Source of the DNA: Lactonifactor longoviformis DSM 17459
Lineage (GTDB): Bacteria; Bacillota; Clostridia; Lachnospirales; Lachnospiraceae
Direction: 5' to 3'
DNA: 64,000 bases
Assembly: GCF_900129135.1 (NCBI RefSeq)
Contig: NZ_FQVI01000025.1
Coordinates: forward strand, 1 to 64,000
The notes under the pieces are model-generated. The model did not search any database. It had not been told where the DNA came from and saw only the letters and a list, made by a program, of their open reading frames with translations. The translations under genes were made by a program, and so were the position numbers. Shown piece after piece: positions 16,631 to 26,485 of this stretch. The number at the start of each line of letters is the position of its first letter. Within the stretch, counting starts at the first letter, position 1.

Positions 16631-19204
16631 TTATTCTATCTTCCCCATCCCCTCCACAATCTCACGTGTTTTCCAGGTTTTCAGAATTCCCAGGGAAAGC
16701 AGCATGCTTATCAGAAGGGCAATCAGAGATACCAGGAAAAATGCCGGGTAGTTATACCGAAAGGGATGACCGAAGGCACGCATATCGGAAATTTTGTAGA
16801 GGTACCTCAATGCCGGATGTGAGATAAGAAAAGCCGCAGCTATGGACACCGCGCACAGCATCGTATTTTCAAACACCATCATCCGCTTTGTCATGGCCAC
16901 GCTCATTCCAATTGCCCGGAGCATACATACTTCTCTGGTCCTTGTCTGCATACGGTACCTCAGGTTGTTTATCATATTGATCATCACTAAAATAAAAGCA
17001 ATGACGGATATGCCATAGACATAAACCATCTGTTTCTGATAGAAGGCTTCATTCTGGCGGATTTCCGACAGTAAGCTTCGGGCAGACACATTATCATTTT
17101 GACTGCTTATCTTTATCAGCCGCCTCTCCAGCTCCATCTGCCTGGACAGGGACATTTGGTTCCCGCTGTCCGCATACATGCACTGAATTTTGCTGTCAGG
17201 GGCAATCTTTTGGATCTGCTCGCCGCTGGTGATCAGCAGGGGGTAGACAGTCCGGTTACAGTCATACATATACGCAAAGGATACTATGGCTGCAACCTTA
17301 TATGTTTTATAAACATATTCCGCACGGGTATCTGTCAGATCGTCATACTCCAGAGTGCCCGTATCCAGATCCTTCCGGTATTTAATCTGTATCTCATCCC
17401 CCACACGGTATTCCATCAGGGGCGTGCCTTCTTTGTAGAAGCCAGGATTTTTATTCTCCTTCGTGTCATCCGTCCGGAGCACAGAGAGAATCACCTCATC
17501 CTCCCCTATTTTCTCCGGGTCAAAATCCCCGGAAATCACATGGCTTTTCAATGCCGTCAGTGCCTCTTTGTTATATCCGTACAGGATAGATTTGTACACC
17601 TGATTTCTCCCGTCATATCCCGCGTCCCCGTATCCGTAGGTGTCCCTCAGCCTCTTGTTGTGTTCCTCATAATAGCTGTCATTTCTTTTTCTGCCATCCT
17701 CATCCACAACACGCACCGGGATGCCGGATGCTGTCTTCACTGCTGTAATCTCCGGGATCTGTTCTATCTCCTTGGCACTTTCTCTGGATATCCCCTCCCG
17801 GTGGCTGCCGAAGGCCTGCATGGTCACGGCATACTGTCCGTTTAAATACCACATTTCCTCTGTATCTCTGCGGTATGTCTCCAGCGTCTGTGCCCGGTAC
17901 GCAAGGCCTGCAAACAAGGTCACACCCAGGCAGACCGTCAGAACTACAAAGGCGCTGGTCTTCCTGTCCCTGAAAATATACTTGCATGCCATCTGAAAAA
18001 GGGTGCCTGTCTTACTGCCGGACTTCCCTAAGGCAAAAACACTTCCGCTTTTCTTTTCCTCCCTGCAGGAACGCCCCCCGGATATGGTTTCTGTCACAGA
18101 CGCCAGCGCAATCTTTCTCCCAGTCATCCATCCCACCGTTCCGATTAAAAGGGCAGTTACGGCCACACAGATGAGGATCAGCCACACAGGTATCACCGGA
18201 GCAAAACCTACCTTTTCATTAAATAAATAGATTTCCATATCCCGATCCCCGGAGATTGCACTGATAAAGATCGACACCAGCAGTCCCGCTCCGATGCCTG
18301 CCGGTGCCCCTGCACAGTAGATCAGAAGGAGTTCGGATAAAATCATTCTCTGGAGCTGTCTTCGTTTCATGCCCACAGCTCTTAAAATGCCGTACTGTTT
18401 TTCCCTTGTGATAGATGCAATCCGGTAAACCCCATAGAATACCACCATACAGATCACCAGAATTACACTGATCACCTTTACATCTGTCCGGTATAACTCC
18501 CGGAAATCCTCTCTTGCAGGACAGGTACGGATCTGCCCGCTTTGTATGCCCAGCTCCTTGCACAGCTCCTTGGTTCTGGAGTTATAATTTACCCCCTCCC
18601 GAAACTGCAGATACACAAGATAAGGGTCTTCCGTATGCTTATCCAGAGGCGTATACAGCTGGAGCACTCCATATTTTTTATTTGCCGGCATATCGGACAA
18701 GATGCCAACCAGCGTAACTTTCCTCTCCTCCCCCGTTTCCGGGTCTGTGATGGCAAAGCTCTGGTTGACCGATGGTTCTATGCCCAGATTCAAAAGGGCC
18801 CATTTCTCTGCGGCTACTTCTCCTTCCTGTGCGGGCAGTCTGCCCTCTATGGTCTTTGCCATCATGGTAATCAGCGCGTCATCCCCTTTGACGAGAAACA
18901 TAGTCTGATGGTTGCGCTGAAATGTATAGCGGCCGCCTTGCTCCACTGCCAGCCTCTGAATACTCCTGTCCTCCTTCAGCTGCTTCACTTGCTGTTCTGA
19001 CAGATCTTCTATATAACAGTCTGAGGGGGTAAACTGCGCCTTTGCCTGTATGTTAGCAATTCTGTGATTGGTATGGAGCAAAACCAGCATGGCAGTCAGG
19101 AGTGTAAAGGTCAGGGCAAAACTTAGAAAGATAGCAAGGGTGTTCTTCTTATAGCTTTTAATAAATTGCAGGTGCAGTCTGCTGTCTGTTTCTCTGTCTT
19201 TCAT
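16631..19204 (-). CDS. FtsX-like ABC transporter permease (MacB/LolC type)
   Basis: An 857-residue permease with two FtsX-type halves. The first membrane helix is at about 24-45, followed by a large extracellular domain and a three-helix bundle (about 240-370). A second helix near 420 is followed by another large extracellular domain and helices at about 730-840. Each bundle contains the FtsX hallmark (REKQYGILRAVGMKRRQ and TREVCMLRAIGMS). These mechanotransmission-type exporters act on peptides, lipoproteins or drugs. Its ATG overlaps the stop of the ATPase gene (ATGA), and the same operon has a response regulator and kinase, an arrangement typical of antimicrobial-peptide response modules. 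Confidence 0.88.
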   Translation of the reverse strand: MKDRETDSRLHLQFIKSYKKNTLAIFLSFALTFTLLTAMLVLLHTNHRIANIQAKAQFTPSDCYIEDLSEQQVKQLKEDRSIQRLAVEQGGRYTFQRNHQTMFLVKGDDALITMMAKTIEGRLPAQEGEVAAEKWALLNLGIEPSVNQSFAITDPETGEERKVTLVGILSDMPANKKYGVLQLYTPLDKHTEDPYLVYLQFREGVNYNSRTKELCKELGIQSGQIRTCPAREDFRELYRTDVKVISVILVICMVVFYGVYRIASITREKQYGILRAVGMKRRQLQRMILSELLLIYCAGAPAGIGAGLLVSIFISAISGDRDMEIYLFNEKVGFAPVIPVWLILICVAVTALLIGTVGWMTGRKIALASVTETISGGRSCREEKKSGSVFALGKSGSKTGTLFQMACKYIFRDRKTSAFVVLTVCLGVTLFAGLAYRAQTLETYRRDTEEMWYLNGQYAVTMQAFGSHREGISRESAKEIEQIPEITAVKTASGIPVRVVDEDGRKRNDSYYEEHNKRLRDTYGYGDAGYDGRNQVYKSILYGYNKEALTALKSHVISGDFDPEKIGEDEVILSVLRTDDTKENKNPGFYKEGTPLMEYRVGDEIQIKYRKDLDTGTLEYDDLTDTRAEYVYKTYKVAAIVSFAYMYDCNRTVYPLLITSGEQIQKIAPDSKIQCMYADSGNQMSLSRQMELERRLIKISSQNDNVSARSLLSEIRQNEAFYQKQMVYVYGISVIAFILVMINMINNLRYRMQTRTREVCMLRAIGMSVAMTKRMMVFENTMLCAVSIAAAFLISHPALRYLYKISDMRAFGHPFRYNYPAFFLVSLIALLISMLLSLGILKTWKTREIVEGMGKIE

Positions 19205-19881
19205 TCTTCCACCTGCCTTTTTACAAGCCTTCCGTCCTCTATCCGGAGAATCCGATCCGCAAGCTGTGCAATTTCCTCGTTGTGGGTAATCATCAGGATC
19301 GTCTGCCGGTACCTGGCACTTGAAATTTTAAGCAGTCCCAGCACATCCTGACTGGTTTTTGAATCCAGGTTTCCTGTAGGCTCGTCAGCCAGAACAATGG
19401 CCGGTTTGGCCGCCAGAGCCCTGGCAATGGCAACTCTCTGCTGCTGGCCCCCGGACAGCTGGCCGGGAATGCTCTTTTGCTTTTCCCGAAGCCCCAGAAT
19501 CCCCGTGATCTCCAGGATATACTCCTCGTCCACCCTTTTTCCGTCCAGCTTCAGGGGTAATATAATATTTTCCCATACATTTAACATAGGGATCAGATTG
19601 TACTGCTGAAAAATAAAACCAATCTTCCTGCGCCGAAAGACGGTAAGCTCATCATCCGACAGTTCCTGAAGCTTTCTGCCGTCAACCGTTACTTCTCCCC
19701 CGGTAGGTATGTCCAGGCCTCCGACCATATTTAAAAAGGTAGATTTTCCGCTCCCTGAGGATCCTACGATTGCGGCAAATTCTCCTTTTTCTATGGTGAG
19801 ATCAATGCCGTCCAGGGCGCGAACCTGAGTCTCCCCTTTTCCATATACTTTTGTCAGTCCTTTTACTTCCAATATGTTCAT
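19201..19881 (-). CDS. ABC transporter ATP-binding protein (MacB/LolD type)
   Basis: A 226-residue ATPase. Walker [10 protein letters not shown], signature LSGGQQQ, Walker [13 protein letters not shown] and the H-loop MITHNEE are all intact. The start ATG at 19881 is chosen because GGAGGTGT precedes it and the family sequence [17 protein letters not shown] begins there. Upstream in-frame sequence to 20205 is non-homologous. It works with the FtsX-like permease that overlaps it by 4 bases. Confidence 0.92.
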   Translation of the reverse strand: MNILEVKGLTKVYGKGETQVRALDGIDLTIEKGEFAAIVGSSGSGKSTFLNMVGGLDIPTGGEVTVDGRKLQELSDDELTVFRRRKIGFIFQQYNLIPMLNVWENIILPLKLDGKRVDEEYILEITGILGLREKQKSIPGQLSGGQQQRVAIARALAAKPAIVLADEPTGNLDSKTSQDVLGLLKISSARYRQTILMITHNEEIAQLADRILRIEDGRLVKRQVEE

Positions 19882-19970
19882 GTTTTGGTACACCTCCGCA
19901 AAAGAAAATAGTCTGTATCTTATATACAGACTATACCATGTCAATATCTCAAACCTGTTTCCGGAATGTC

Positions 19971-20924
19971 TCACTTCTGAGATATTTCTTCTGTCAGCAG
20001 GAAAAGAGAGAATACACTTCCCCTGCCCTCCCTGGAGGCAAGTTTTATATATCCATTTTGAGCTTTCATCACTTCTCTGGCAAGGTACAGCCCAATCCCC
20101 AGTCCGGGTTCTCCGCTCACTCCGGGGGATCGGTAAAATCTGGAGAAAACGCTGGCCTGTTCCTCCTCCGGGATCCCAATCCCCTGATCTGCCACACGGA
20201 TACATACAAAAAAGGAATAAGCCTCTGCAGAGACAACAATCTCACCTCCGCAGGGCGTGTACTTAATGGCATTGTCAACCACATTTGCCGCCGCCTCTAT
20301 GGTCCACTTTAAGTCGAACACAGCGGTTTCCTCTGTGGGTTCCACGGTCAGCCGGACCCCCTTCTGCTCCGCCTTCGGCATAAACTGCTGCTGTAAGGCC
20401 CTTAATACAGGCTGAAGCTTTTGTTTTTCCATATTTACTTTTATAATCCCCGTCTCCAGGCGGGACAGCTTTACCAGGGATCCCACCAGGAATTCCAGTG
20501 TTTTGGCCTGCTCCCGGATCGCCGCTGTCCAGCCCGCCGCCTCCGGGCTTCCGTCTGATTCCTGCAGCACCAGCCATTCTTCCAGCAATTGTGAATACAG
20601 CACTATATTTGAGATGGGAGTTACCGATTGATGGGAGATATCGGATATCTGCAGCTGTATCTGCTCTTTCTCCCTGGAAAGCTTCTGGTATGCCATCTCA
20701 TTGTCACAGAGGTACCGCCACATGGTGTTTTCTATAGCCGATACACCGGTCTCATCCAAATGCTCATCCTGGAATCTGCCGTCTATGGCGTCATCCAGCA
20801 TCTGCTGTATCCGGCGGATGATTCTTTTCTCCCGTGCCCGAAAGAATATCACAACCCCAATACAGGCGCCAAGCAGAACGACTGCCACACTTGCAGATAC
20901 AAGTATCAGTACCTCTGACTTCAT
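19971..20924 (-). CDS. Sensor histidine kinase with a single membrane helix
   Basis: A 317-residue kinase with one N-terminal membrane helix (about 5-28), almost no extracellular part, a coiled linker, an H-box at His98 in DISHQSVTPIS and ATPase motifs N (NVVDNAIKY), G1 (DQGIGIP) and G2 (GLGIGLYLA). Lack of a sensor domain suggests signal reception through the membrane or from the partner ABC transporter, as known for Bce-type modules, though those kinases usually have two helices. It is preceded by GGGGGAG and lies between the response regulator and the ATPase gene. Confidence 0.88.
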   Translation of the reverse strand: MKSEVLILVSASVAVVLLGACIGVVIFFRAREKRIIRRIQQMLDDAIDGRFQDEHLDETGVSAIENTMWRYLCDNEMAYQKLSREKEQIQLQISDISHQSVTPISNIVLYSQLLEEWLVLQESDGSPEAAGWTAAIREQAKTLEFLVGSLVKLSRLETGIIKVNMEKQKLQPVLRALQQQFMPKAEQKGVRLTVEPTEETAVFDLKWTIEAAANVVDNAIKYTPCGGEIVVSAEAYSFFVCIRVADQGIGIPEEEQASVFSRFYRSPGVSGEPGLGIGLYLAREVMKAQNGYIKLASREGRGSVFSLFLLTEEISQK

Positions 20925-20948
20925 CTATGCTCCCCCTGCTTTCTGTAC

Positions 20949-21620
20949 TTATTGTTTCGCCCAGATATACCCTATGCCGTATACCGTTTTGATGCATTCC
21001 GGGGCGCTGGGGGAATCCCCCAGCTTATTCCGCAGGCGGTTGACCGCAACCGTAAGGGCATGTTCATCCACAAACTCGGTATCCCCCTGCCAGACAGTAT
21101 CGATCAGCCGGCTTCGGCTCACACTTTTCCCTTTATGCTCCACCAGGCACCGGAGCAGACGCTGTTCTGTTTTGCTCAGGTCGATCCCGCGGCTTCCCTT
21201 CATAAATTCCATCTTCTCAAAGTCAAAGCAGTACTCCCCGCATTTGAATACAGCTCCCGTGCTTTTTCCCTCCCGCAGCTGTACTCCCACCCGGGCACGA
21301 AGGACCATGAGGCTGAAGGGTTTTGTGATGTAATCGTTTGCCCCGGATTCCAGCCCCGTCACAATATCCATTTCCATATTATTTGCAGTTAGCAATATAA
21401 TAGGCGTCCTGTCAGAACGGCGGATCTCCTCCATAAAATCAATCCCGCTGCCGTCCGGCAGATTCACATCCAGGAGGATCAAGTCGGGGCGCTGTTCTCT
21501 CCATCTCTCTCTTGCCTGCTGCAGGGTAAACGCCTGCACGCAGCAATATTCACTCCGCAGGGCAATACTTATCCCGTTATTAAGATTTTTATCATCTTCC
21601 ACAATCAGAACCTGCTTCAT
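20949..21620 (-). CDS. OmpR-family response regulator
   Basis: A 223-residue regulator with a receiver domain (acidic pocket EDD at 8-10, phospho-acceptor Asp51 in LLDVNLPDG) and a C-terminal winged helix ending in VYGIGYIW. The start at 21620 is chosen for AAGGA seven bases upstream and for the family beginning KQVLIVEDD. It is the first gene of the operon with kinase, ABC ATPase and FtsX-like permease, and probably controls that operon. Confidence 0.92.
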   Translation of the reverse strand: MKQVLIVEDDKNLNNGISIALRSEYCCVQAFTLQQARERWREQRPDLILLDVNLPDGSGIDFMEEIRRSDRTPIILLTANNMEMDIVTGLESGANDYITKPFSLMVLRARVGVQLREGKSTGAVFKCGEYCFDFEKMEFMKGSRGIDLSKTEQRLLRCLVEHKGKSVSRSRLIDTVWQGDTEFVDEHALTVAVNRLRNKLGDSPSAPECIKTVYGIGYIWAKQ

Positions 21621-21709
21621 ATACTGTCCTTCACTCCTGTCACATGGCAATTGCTTTTTTGCCGCCCATGACTCTCATCATATACGTACCTAAGACTAAC
21701 CATATCATA

Positions 21710-21739
21710 AAAAGGACCATTCTGCAAAACCATCCTTTT
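21710..21739 (-). terminator. Probable terminator at the end of the fifteen-gene operon
   Basis: AAAAGGA (21710-21716) and TCCTTTT (21733-21739) form a short stem, followed on the minus strand by further T/A. It lies about 45 bases after the metallo-hydrolase stop and before the response regulator gene. Moderate quality only. Confidence 0.45.
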
Positions 21740-21783
21740 CCATTTATTCATCCTCTGCTGTTTTTTCATGAGCTATTCTGACT

Positions 21784-22548
21784 CTAATCAGCAGCAAGAT
21801 GTAAAGGATACCTCTCTTCTGCCTCCAGGCAGTATACAGGATATGGAAGCTCCCCGCCCATCTTCCGGCAGCTCTCCACAGTACTTTTTATCCAGCCCTC
21901 CTCGTCTTCACCCGGAGAAGGAAAATGCACCAGAAATATATGCTCCGGCCGGTAATACTCCAGCAGGCACTTTCTCGCGCCGGGCAGCCCAAGGGCGGGA
22001 AATGGGGCAATCAGAACCCTCAGTTTCCCGCAGTACTCCCGCAAATGGCCGTACAGTCTGCGGTCGGGCTTCGCATCCCCCGAAACAAACAGCGCCTGCC
22101 CCTGATACTGAAGCAGTACGCTGTAATGGCGTACGTCCCGGTAGACGTTGCCCATATGTTCTGTGGACAGCAGATATAGAGTCAGTACACCGTATCTGCC
22201 CACAAAATCCCGGTCAGACAGTCTCTCCTTTTTCAGAAAGCGGGAGGCACTGACGCCGGCTTCTGCCAATATGGAAAGGATATCATCCCCCGCCAAAACC
22301 AGGGCAGAACTGTGGGTTTTCAGATAAGCAGAGACCTTTTGGGGATGGAAATGGTCTCTGTGGTTATGGGTGATGACAAGCAGTCCTATCTCAGGGCAGC
22401 CGGCATCGCAGAGAAGCTTTTGTTCCAGCGTCTCCGGCATAGGCTGATAGGGCTTAATCTCCCGTCCGGTAAATACATCAATTCCAACCCACTGTCCTTC
22501 AAGTTTTAATATGACTCCTGCATTTCCTACGTGAAAAAAATAATCCAT
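21784..22548 (-). CDS. Metallo-beta-lactamase-fold hydrolase (UlaG-like/MBL superfamily)
   Basis: A 254-residue MBL-fold protein with the metal motif HNHRDH (His61, His63, Asp65, His66) and a later GDAKPD that supplies the bridging Asp. It resembles stand-alone predicted Zn hydrolases of the UlaG-like group more than true beta-lactamases. The ATG at 22548 follows GAGAGGTCG. An upstream in-frame ATG at 22614 would overlap the lipoate ligase end and lacks a site. It is the last gene of the long operon, so it might hydrolyse an intermediate such as a lactone or phosphoester, but the substrate is unknown. Confidence 0.8.
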   Translation of the reverse strand: MDYFFHVGNAGVILKLEGQWVGIDVFTGREIKPYQPMPETLEQKLLCDAGCPEIGLLVITHNHRDHFHPQKVSAYLKTHSSALVLAGDDILSILAEAGVSASRFLKKERLSDRDFVGRYGVLTLYLLSTEHMGNVYRDVRHYSVLLQYQGQALFVSGDAKPDRRLYGHLREYCGKLRVLIAPFPALGLPGARKCLLEYYRPEHIFLVHFPSPGEDEEGWIKSTVESCRKMGGELPYPVYCLEAEERYPLHLAAD

Positions 22549-22589
22549 GTTCGACCTCTCTTTTGCCTTCCCCATTCCCAGATTCCTGT

Positions 22590-23582
22590 TTACAGATCTG
22601 CAGATGAAAGCCATGACACTGCTTCCCTGACCCGTTCCCTCTGCTGCTCTGAACCGCCTGCGCGGAGGATATCTTCCTCCGTCACGTCACCCATATCAAG
22701 CCTTTTCCCTGTCACCAGACGCTCAAATGCCTGCGGGAGGCTTGCATCCAGGCAGTCTGAATACATTTTAATCTCCAGGATGCGCAGACCTGACCCCTTT
22801 ATCCAAAGATCCGCCTCCCCCCACGAAAAACGTCTGGTGCATCTTATCTCACACTCCGGCGACTTTCCGTATCTCCATTCCCAGGAGGCATGCCATTCCT
22901 TTGTGCGATTGATTTCAGATAACGGAAATTCCTGATCCTTTAATTTTTGAACGCTCCCATATTCTTTACCGAAGCTTTCTATTAATGCGCCTTTCAGTCC
23001 CTCAACGGTAAGTTCCGGCAGGATATCCCTCAGGCTGCACACCCGGGAGCGCACAGACGAAACACCTTTTGCCCTGAGCTTATGAGAGGAAGGGGTCAGA
23101 TAACGCTCCATGTTTTGCAAGTCCACATCCACCATTAAAGTACCGTGATGTACTCTGCAGCTTCCGGTATTGGAAAAAGCATTGCCAGAGAATTTGCATC
23201 CATTTTCCGCCAGCAAATCATTTCTCCCCGAAAATTCAGCGCGCAGGCCGTAGGTTTTTAGGGCGTCTGTCACTACTCTCATCTGCCGTTCCAAATCATA
23301 GACCCTTGGATCTGCCAAAAATGTAAAACACAGATTCCCAAGATCCTGGTATACGGCGCCCCCTCCTGTTGTTCTTCTGGCCAGGAACCCGCCTTCTTCC
23401 TCCAGCAGTTTTGCCCTGCACTCCAAAAGCGCATTCTGATTCCTGCCGATTACTACTGTTTTGTCATTCTGCCAAAGGTATAGGATCACATCATTTTTCT
23501 CTATTCTGGAACCCAGATACGTTTCTACTGCCAGATTGTGCCACGGATTACAAGATTCTGTCTGATAATAGTAATGCCCCAC
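22590..23582 (-). CDS. lplA: Lipoate--protein ligase A family protein
   Basis: A 330-residue lipoate-protein ligase with catalytic core (RRTTGGGAVYQDLG near 69-82, and KFSGNAFSN) and the C-terminal accessory domain of long-form LplA. It attaches lipoate to the lysine of E2 lipoyl domains. The start is a GTG at 23582 preceded by GGGAG. Its place in the same operon as E1alpha/E1beta/E2/E3 strongly suggests it lipoylates the E2 encoded at 33806-34984. Confidence 0.9.
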   Translation of the reverse strand: MGHYYYQTESCNPWHNLAVETYLGSRIEKNDVILYLWQNDKTVVIGRNQNALLECRAKLLEEEGGFLARRTTGGGAVYQDLGNLCFTFLADPRVYDLERQMRVVTDALKTYGLRAEFSGRNDLLAENGCKFSGNAFSNTGSCRVHHGTLMVDVDLQNMERYLTPSSHKLRAKGVSSVRSRVCSLRDILPELTVEGLKGALIESFGKEYGSVQKLKDQEFPLSEINRTKEWHASWEWRYGKSPECEIRCTRRFSWGEADLWIKGSGLRILEIKMYSDCLDASLPQAFERLVTGKRLDMGDVTEEDILRAGGSEQQRERVREAVSWLSSADL

Positions 23583-23630
23583 ACGCTCACTCCCTTCTGC
23601 AGCCGGACGGTCTTTGAGAGCCGGATACCT

Positions 23631-24920
23631 TTAATAAACGGCATCCTGGAGTTGTCTCAGCTCATAGATGTAGGAGCTCTCATCCATAGCAAGCATGTCA
23701 TAGGTGATCACCTCACCCTTCTTAATGTCTTTTTTTACCACTGTATTCTTGTTGATCAGTCCGATGGGTACTGCATTCATCTTTTTGGCTGTATCGTATG
23801 CTTCAATCATCCCATACACGGTGTATCCCCCGATGTAGTCCAGGGGCTCTCCGGCCCTGAGATCCCGTTTTGCCAGGGTGATGACCTCACATACCGGCTT
23901 TCCCAGGGGCGCAATGGTAGCCATCTTGTCGATAGACGCCATAGCCACAGAGAGCGGCGTCTCAAGACTGCATAGATGGAAGGGGCGGAACAATGTGTAA
24001 TTGGGGCCGTCTCCCATTCTTAAATACCGCATTTCCCCATTTACCTCGCCGTTCTCGTGAGCTATAATGGCAAACACCCCGGGGGCAACTCCATTGACAT
24101 ATTCAACCACCCCGTAGCGGTCCAGGATCCCGCCCTCTTCCTTGGACAGAAAGGTACCGGCAAGGCCGTCTACATCTGTGGATGGACCATGGGCACCCCG
24201 GATATCGCAGGTCATGCCTGTCGAGTTCGCCATAGCAGTCATCTCCACCATTGTCTTTGTTCCGTCTTTAAAAGAGCAGAGCATCTTAGGCGCAAGCCCC
24301 AGGCTTTTTGCCTCCTCCGCGACGGTATCCGGAGTGGACTCCCTGTTTATCTTATGATTCTGTCCCTTTCCGATTACCCGCACCTGGAATCCCATTGCCT
24401 TTGCAAAATCATAATACTCTTTGACGGCACCAGGCTCGTCTCCCGCGGATCCAGTATACACGACACCCTTTTTGTCCGCAAGAGTTTTCAGGTAGGATCC
24501 AATAGTAACATCTGTCTCCACATTCAGCATTACGATATTTTTTCCGTTCTCGATAGCCTCCACGGCCAGACGCGCTCCCACCTCAGGGACGCCGGTGGCG
24601 TCTACTACCGTTGAAATCCCTTCCGCCTGTGCAACCAGTTTAAAGTCCTCCGTCACAACAAACTTACCGTTTTTTAATGCCTCGTTTGCTTCCTTCAGAT
24701 CATTGGTGACAATAAACTGTTCTCTGGTTAATCCTGCATTTTCATAGGCTGATACGGCATTCTCTAACCGGATATCCGAAATAATCGCAGGCCTCATGCC
24801 AGGCATACCGGCCATCTGATTGATCATGCCCTTACCCTGGTTTCCGGCTCCTACCACGCCCGCATATACGGGTTCCCCCTCTTCCTCCAGCTTCAATAAC
24901 TTGTAATTCAGTCCAAACAT
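23631..24920 (-). CDS. NAD(P)-binding homoserine-dehydrogenase-like oxidoreductase with SAF domain
   Basis: A 429-residue protein with an N-terminal Rossmann fold (GVVGAGNQGKGM near 21-32), a central homoserine-dehydrogenase-like catalytic domain, and a C-terminal SAF domain (about 340-410). This architecture matches the predicted homoserine dehydrogenase-like proteins of COG4091, often found in sugar or polyol operons. No amino acid biosynthesis gene is nearby, so oxidation or isomerisation of a small hydroxy acid or sugar derivative is more likely than homoserine synthesis. GAGAGGAG precedes the ATG. Confidence 0.78.
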   Translation of the reverse strand: MFGLNYKLLKLEEEGEPVYAGVVGAGNQGKGMINQMAGMPGMRPAIISDIRLENAVSAYENAGLTREQFIVTNDLKEANEALKNGKFVVTEDFKLVAQAEGISTVVDATGVPEVGARLAVEAIENGKNIVMLNVETDVTIGSYLKTLADKKGVVYTGSAGDEPGAVKEYYDFAKAMGFQVRVIGKGQNHKINRESTPDTVAEEAKSLGLAPKMLCSFKDGTKTMVEMTAMANSTGMTCDIRGAHGPSTDVDGLAGTFLSKEEGGILDRYGVVEYVNGVAPGVFAIIAHENGEVNGEMRYLRMGDGPNYTLFRPFHLCSLETPLSVAMASIDKMATIAPLGKPVCEVITLAKRDLRAGEPLDYIGGYTVYGMIEAYDTAKKMNAVPIGLINKNTVVKKDIKKGEVITYDMLAMDESSYIYELRQLQDAVY

Positions 24921-24947
24921 ATTGCTTTTTCTCCTCTCTTTATCTGA

Positions 24948-25700
24948 TTACCACCATTTAATCTGATCCGTTATGTGGGTACGCAGCTGAATAAATGCAG
25001 GATCCGTAAAATCCCGGGGTCTCGGAAGTTCCACTTCTATCTCCTCCTTAATCGTTGCCGGTTTATTAGTCAGGATCAGCACCTTTTCTGCCAGATACAC
25101 AGCCTCTTCTATGTTGTGGGTAATAAATACAACTGTGCTTCCCGTTTCTTTCCAGAGACGTATCACCTCGTCTTCCAGATAATACCGAAGTTTTATATCC
25201 ATCTGCCCGTAGGGCTCGTCCATAAGCAGCAAGTCGGGATTCATGACAAATGCCCGTCCTATGATAATGCGCTGCTCCGAACTCACCGACAGCTGGGAGG
25301 GGTATGCATTTCTGAATTTGGTCAGCCCAAGCAGCTCCAGCATATTGTCTACCCTCCGCTTGATTTCATCCGGAGGGAGCTTTTTTATTTTCAGGCCAAA
25401 GGCCAGATTCTCTTCCACTGTCAGCCACTGAAATGCCGACGGCTCCTGAAATACAAAGGCCAGATTATGTTTTTTCGGATCCGCCGGTTCCCCGTCTATC
25501 AGGAGTTCCCCTGAGGTGGGCTCTATCAGCTTTGTCAGCAGATTCAGAAATGTTGTTTTGCCGCACCCGGTCGGCCCTACGACACAGACAAATTCCCCTT
25601 TTCTAATGTTAAAAGAAATATCATTGAGCACCAGGAGATCATCAAATTTTTTCGTCAGGTTTTTTACTTCCACCTTAACTTCACGGTTATTGCCCATCAT
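24948..25700 (-). CDS. ABC transporter ATPase, nitrate/sulfonate/taurine type, with altered signature motif
   Basis: An SsuB/TauB-type ATPase of about 250 residues. Walker A GPTGCGKTT, Walker B LLLMDEPYGQMD and the switch His in FITHNIEEA are intact, but the ABC signature reads LSVSSEQR instead of LSGGQ. The ATG at 25700 (followed by a second ATG) is preceded by GAGAGG. An ATG at 25721 has no site and would leave only 2 bases after the preceding gene. With the adjacent ATPase, which has the opposite defect, it probably forms a heterodimer with one active and one degenerate ATP site. Confidence 0.85.
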   Translation of the reverse strand: MMGNNREVKVEVKNLTKKFDDLLVLNDISFNIRKGEFVCVVGPTGCGKTTFLNLLTKLIEPTSGELLIDGEPADPKKHNLAFVFQEPSAFQWLTVEENLAFGLKIKKLPPDEIKRRVDNMLELLGLTKFRNAYPSQLSVSSEQRIIIGRAFVMNPDLLLMDEPYGQMDIKLRYYLEDEVIRLWKETGSTVVFITHNIEEAVYLAEKVLILTNKPATIKEEIEVELPRPRDFTDPAFIQLRTHITDQIKWW

Positions 25701-25723
25701 TAACACCTCTCGTCCTTCCATAA

Positions 25724-26485
25724 TTAAAGAGCCAAATCCGTATTCGCCGCAATCACCTGCCTGATATGCAGAAAATTGGGGTCTACATTATTTCTGGGCC
25801 GGGGTAAGTCTATCTCATATATTTCTTTTACGCGGGCAGGACACTCGCTGAATAAGACGATGCGGTCTCCCAGATACGCTGCTTCCTCAATATTGTTTGT
25901 CACAAAGATAATGGTACGCTTTTCCTGTTCCCAGATTCTTATGAGTTCGTCCTCCATGGCATACCTGGTCTGGGCGTCCAAAGCCCCGAAAGGTTCGTCC
26001 ATCAGCAAGATCTCCGGGTTATTGGTGTAGGCGCGGGCGATTCCCACCCGCTGCTTCATACCTCCGGAGAGCTGGCTGGGGTAAGAATTCTCGAATCCCG
26101 ACAGGCCTACCAGATCAATATATTTCTTCGCCCGCTCCCGCCTGGTCTTTTTGTCCTCCCCGGCCATCTTAGGGCCCAGCTCCACATTCTGCATCACCGT
26201 CTTCCAGGGCATGAGTCCTGTTTTCTGAAATACCATCCCCACGGCGCCGTGGGAACCCCGAACTTCTTTTTCATCCAGATAAAAACTGCCCGACGAAGGA
26301 GCCTCCAGCCCCGCTATCATATTCAGCAGTACCGTTTTGCCGCAGTGGCCGGGCCCCAAAAGAACAAGGAATTCCCTATCCTGAACCTCCAGAGACACCT
26401 CATGTACCGCCTCGAATTCACCCTCCGGCGTATGGTATATCTTTGTCAGTTTGTCTAACCTTAACCTTATTTTTTTCTCAGCCAT
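25724..26485 (-). CDS. ABC transporter ATPase, nitrate/sulfonate/taurine type, with altered H-loop
   Basis: A 253-residue SsuB/TauB-type ATPase. Walker A GPGHCGKT, signature LSGGMKQR and Walker [12 protein letters not shown] are intact, but the conserved switch histidine is Asn (FVTNNIEEA). The ATG at 26485 is preferred, preceded by AAAGGATG. It overlaps the upstream permease by 19 bases. It is the likely partner of the second ATPase in a two-permease, two-ATPase importer. Confidence 0.87.
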   Translation of the reverse strand: MAEKKIRLRLDKLTKIYHTPEGEFEAVHEVSLEVQDREFLVLLGPGHCGKTVLLNMIAGLEAPSSGSFYLDEKEVRGSHGAVGMVFQKTGLMPWKTVMQNVELGPKMAGEDKKTRRERAKKYIDLVGLSGFENSYPSQLSGGMKQRVGIARAYTNNPEILLMDEPFGALDAQTRYAMEDELIRIWEQEKRTIIFVTNNIEEAAYLGDRIVLFSECPARVKEIYEIDLPRPRNNVDPNFLHIRQVIAANTDLAL

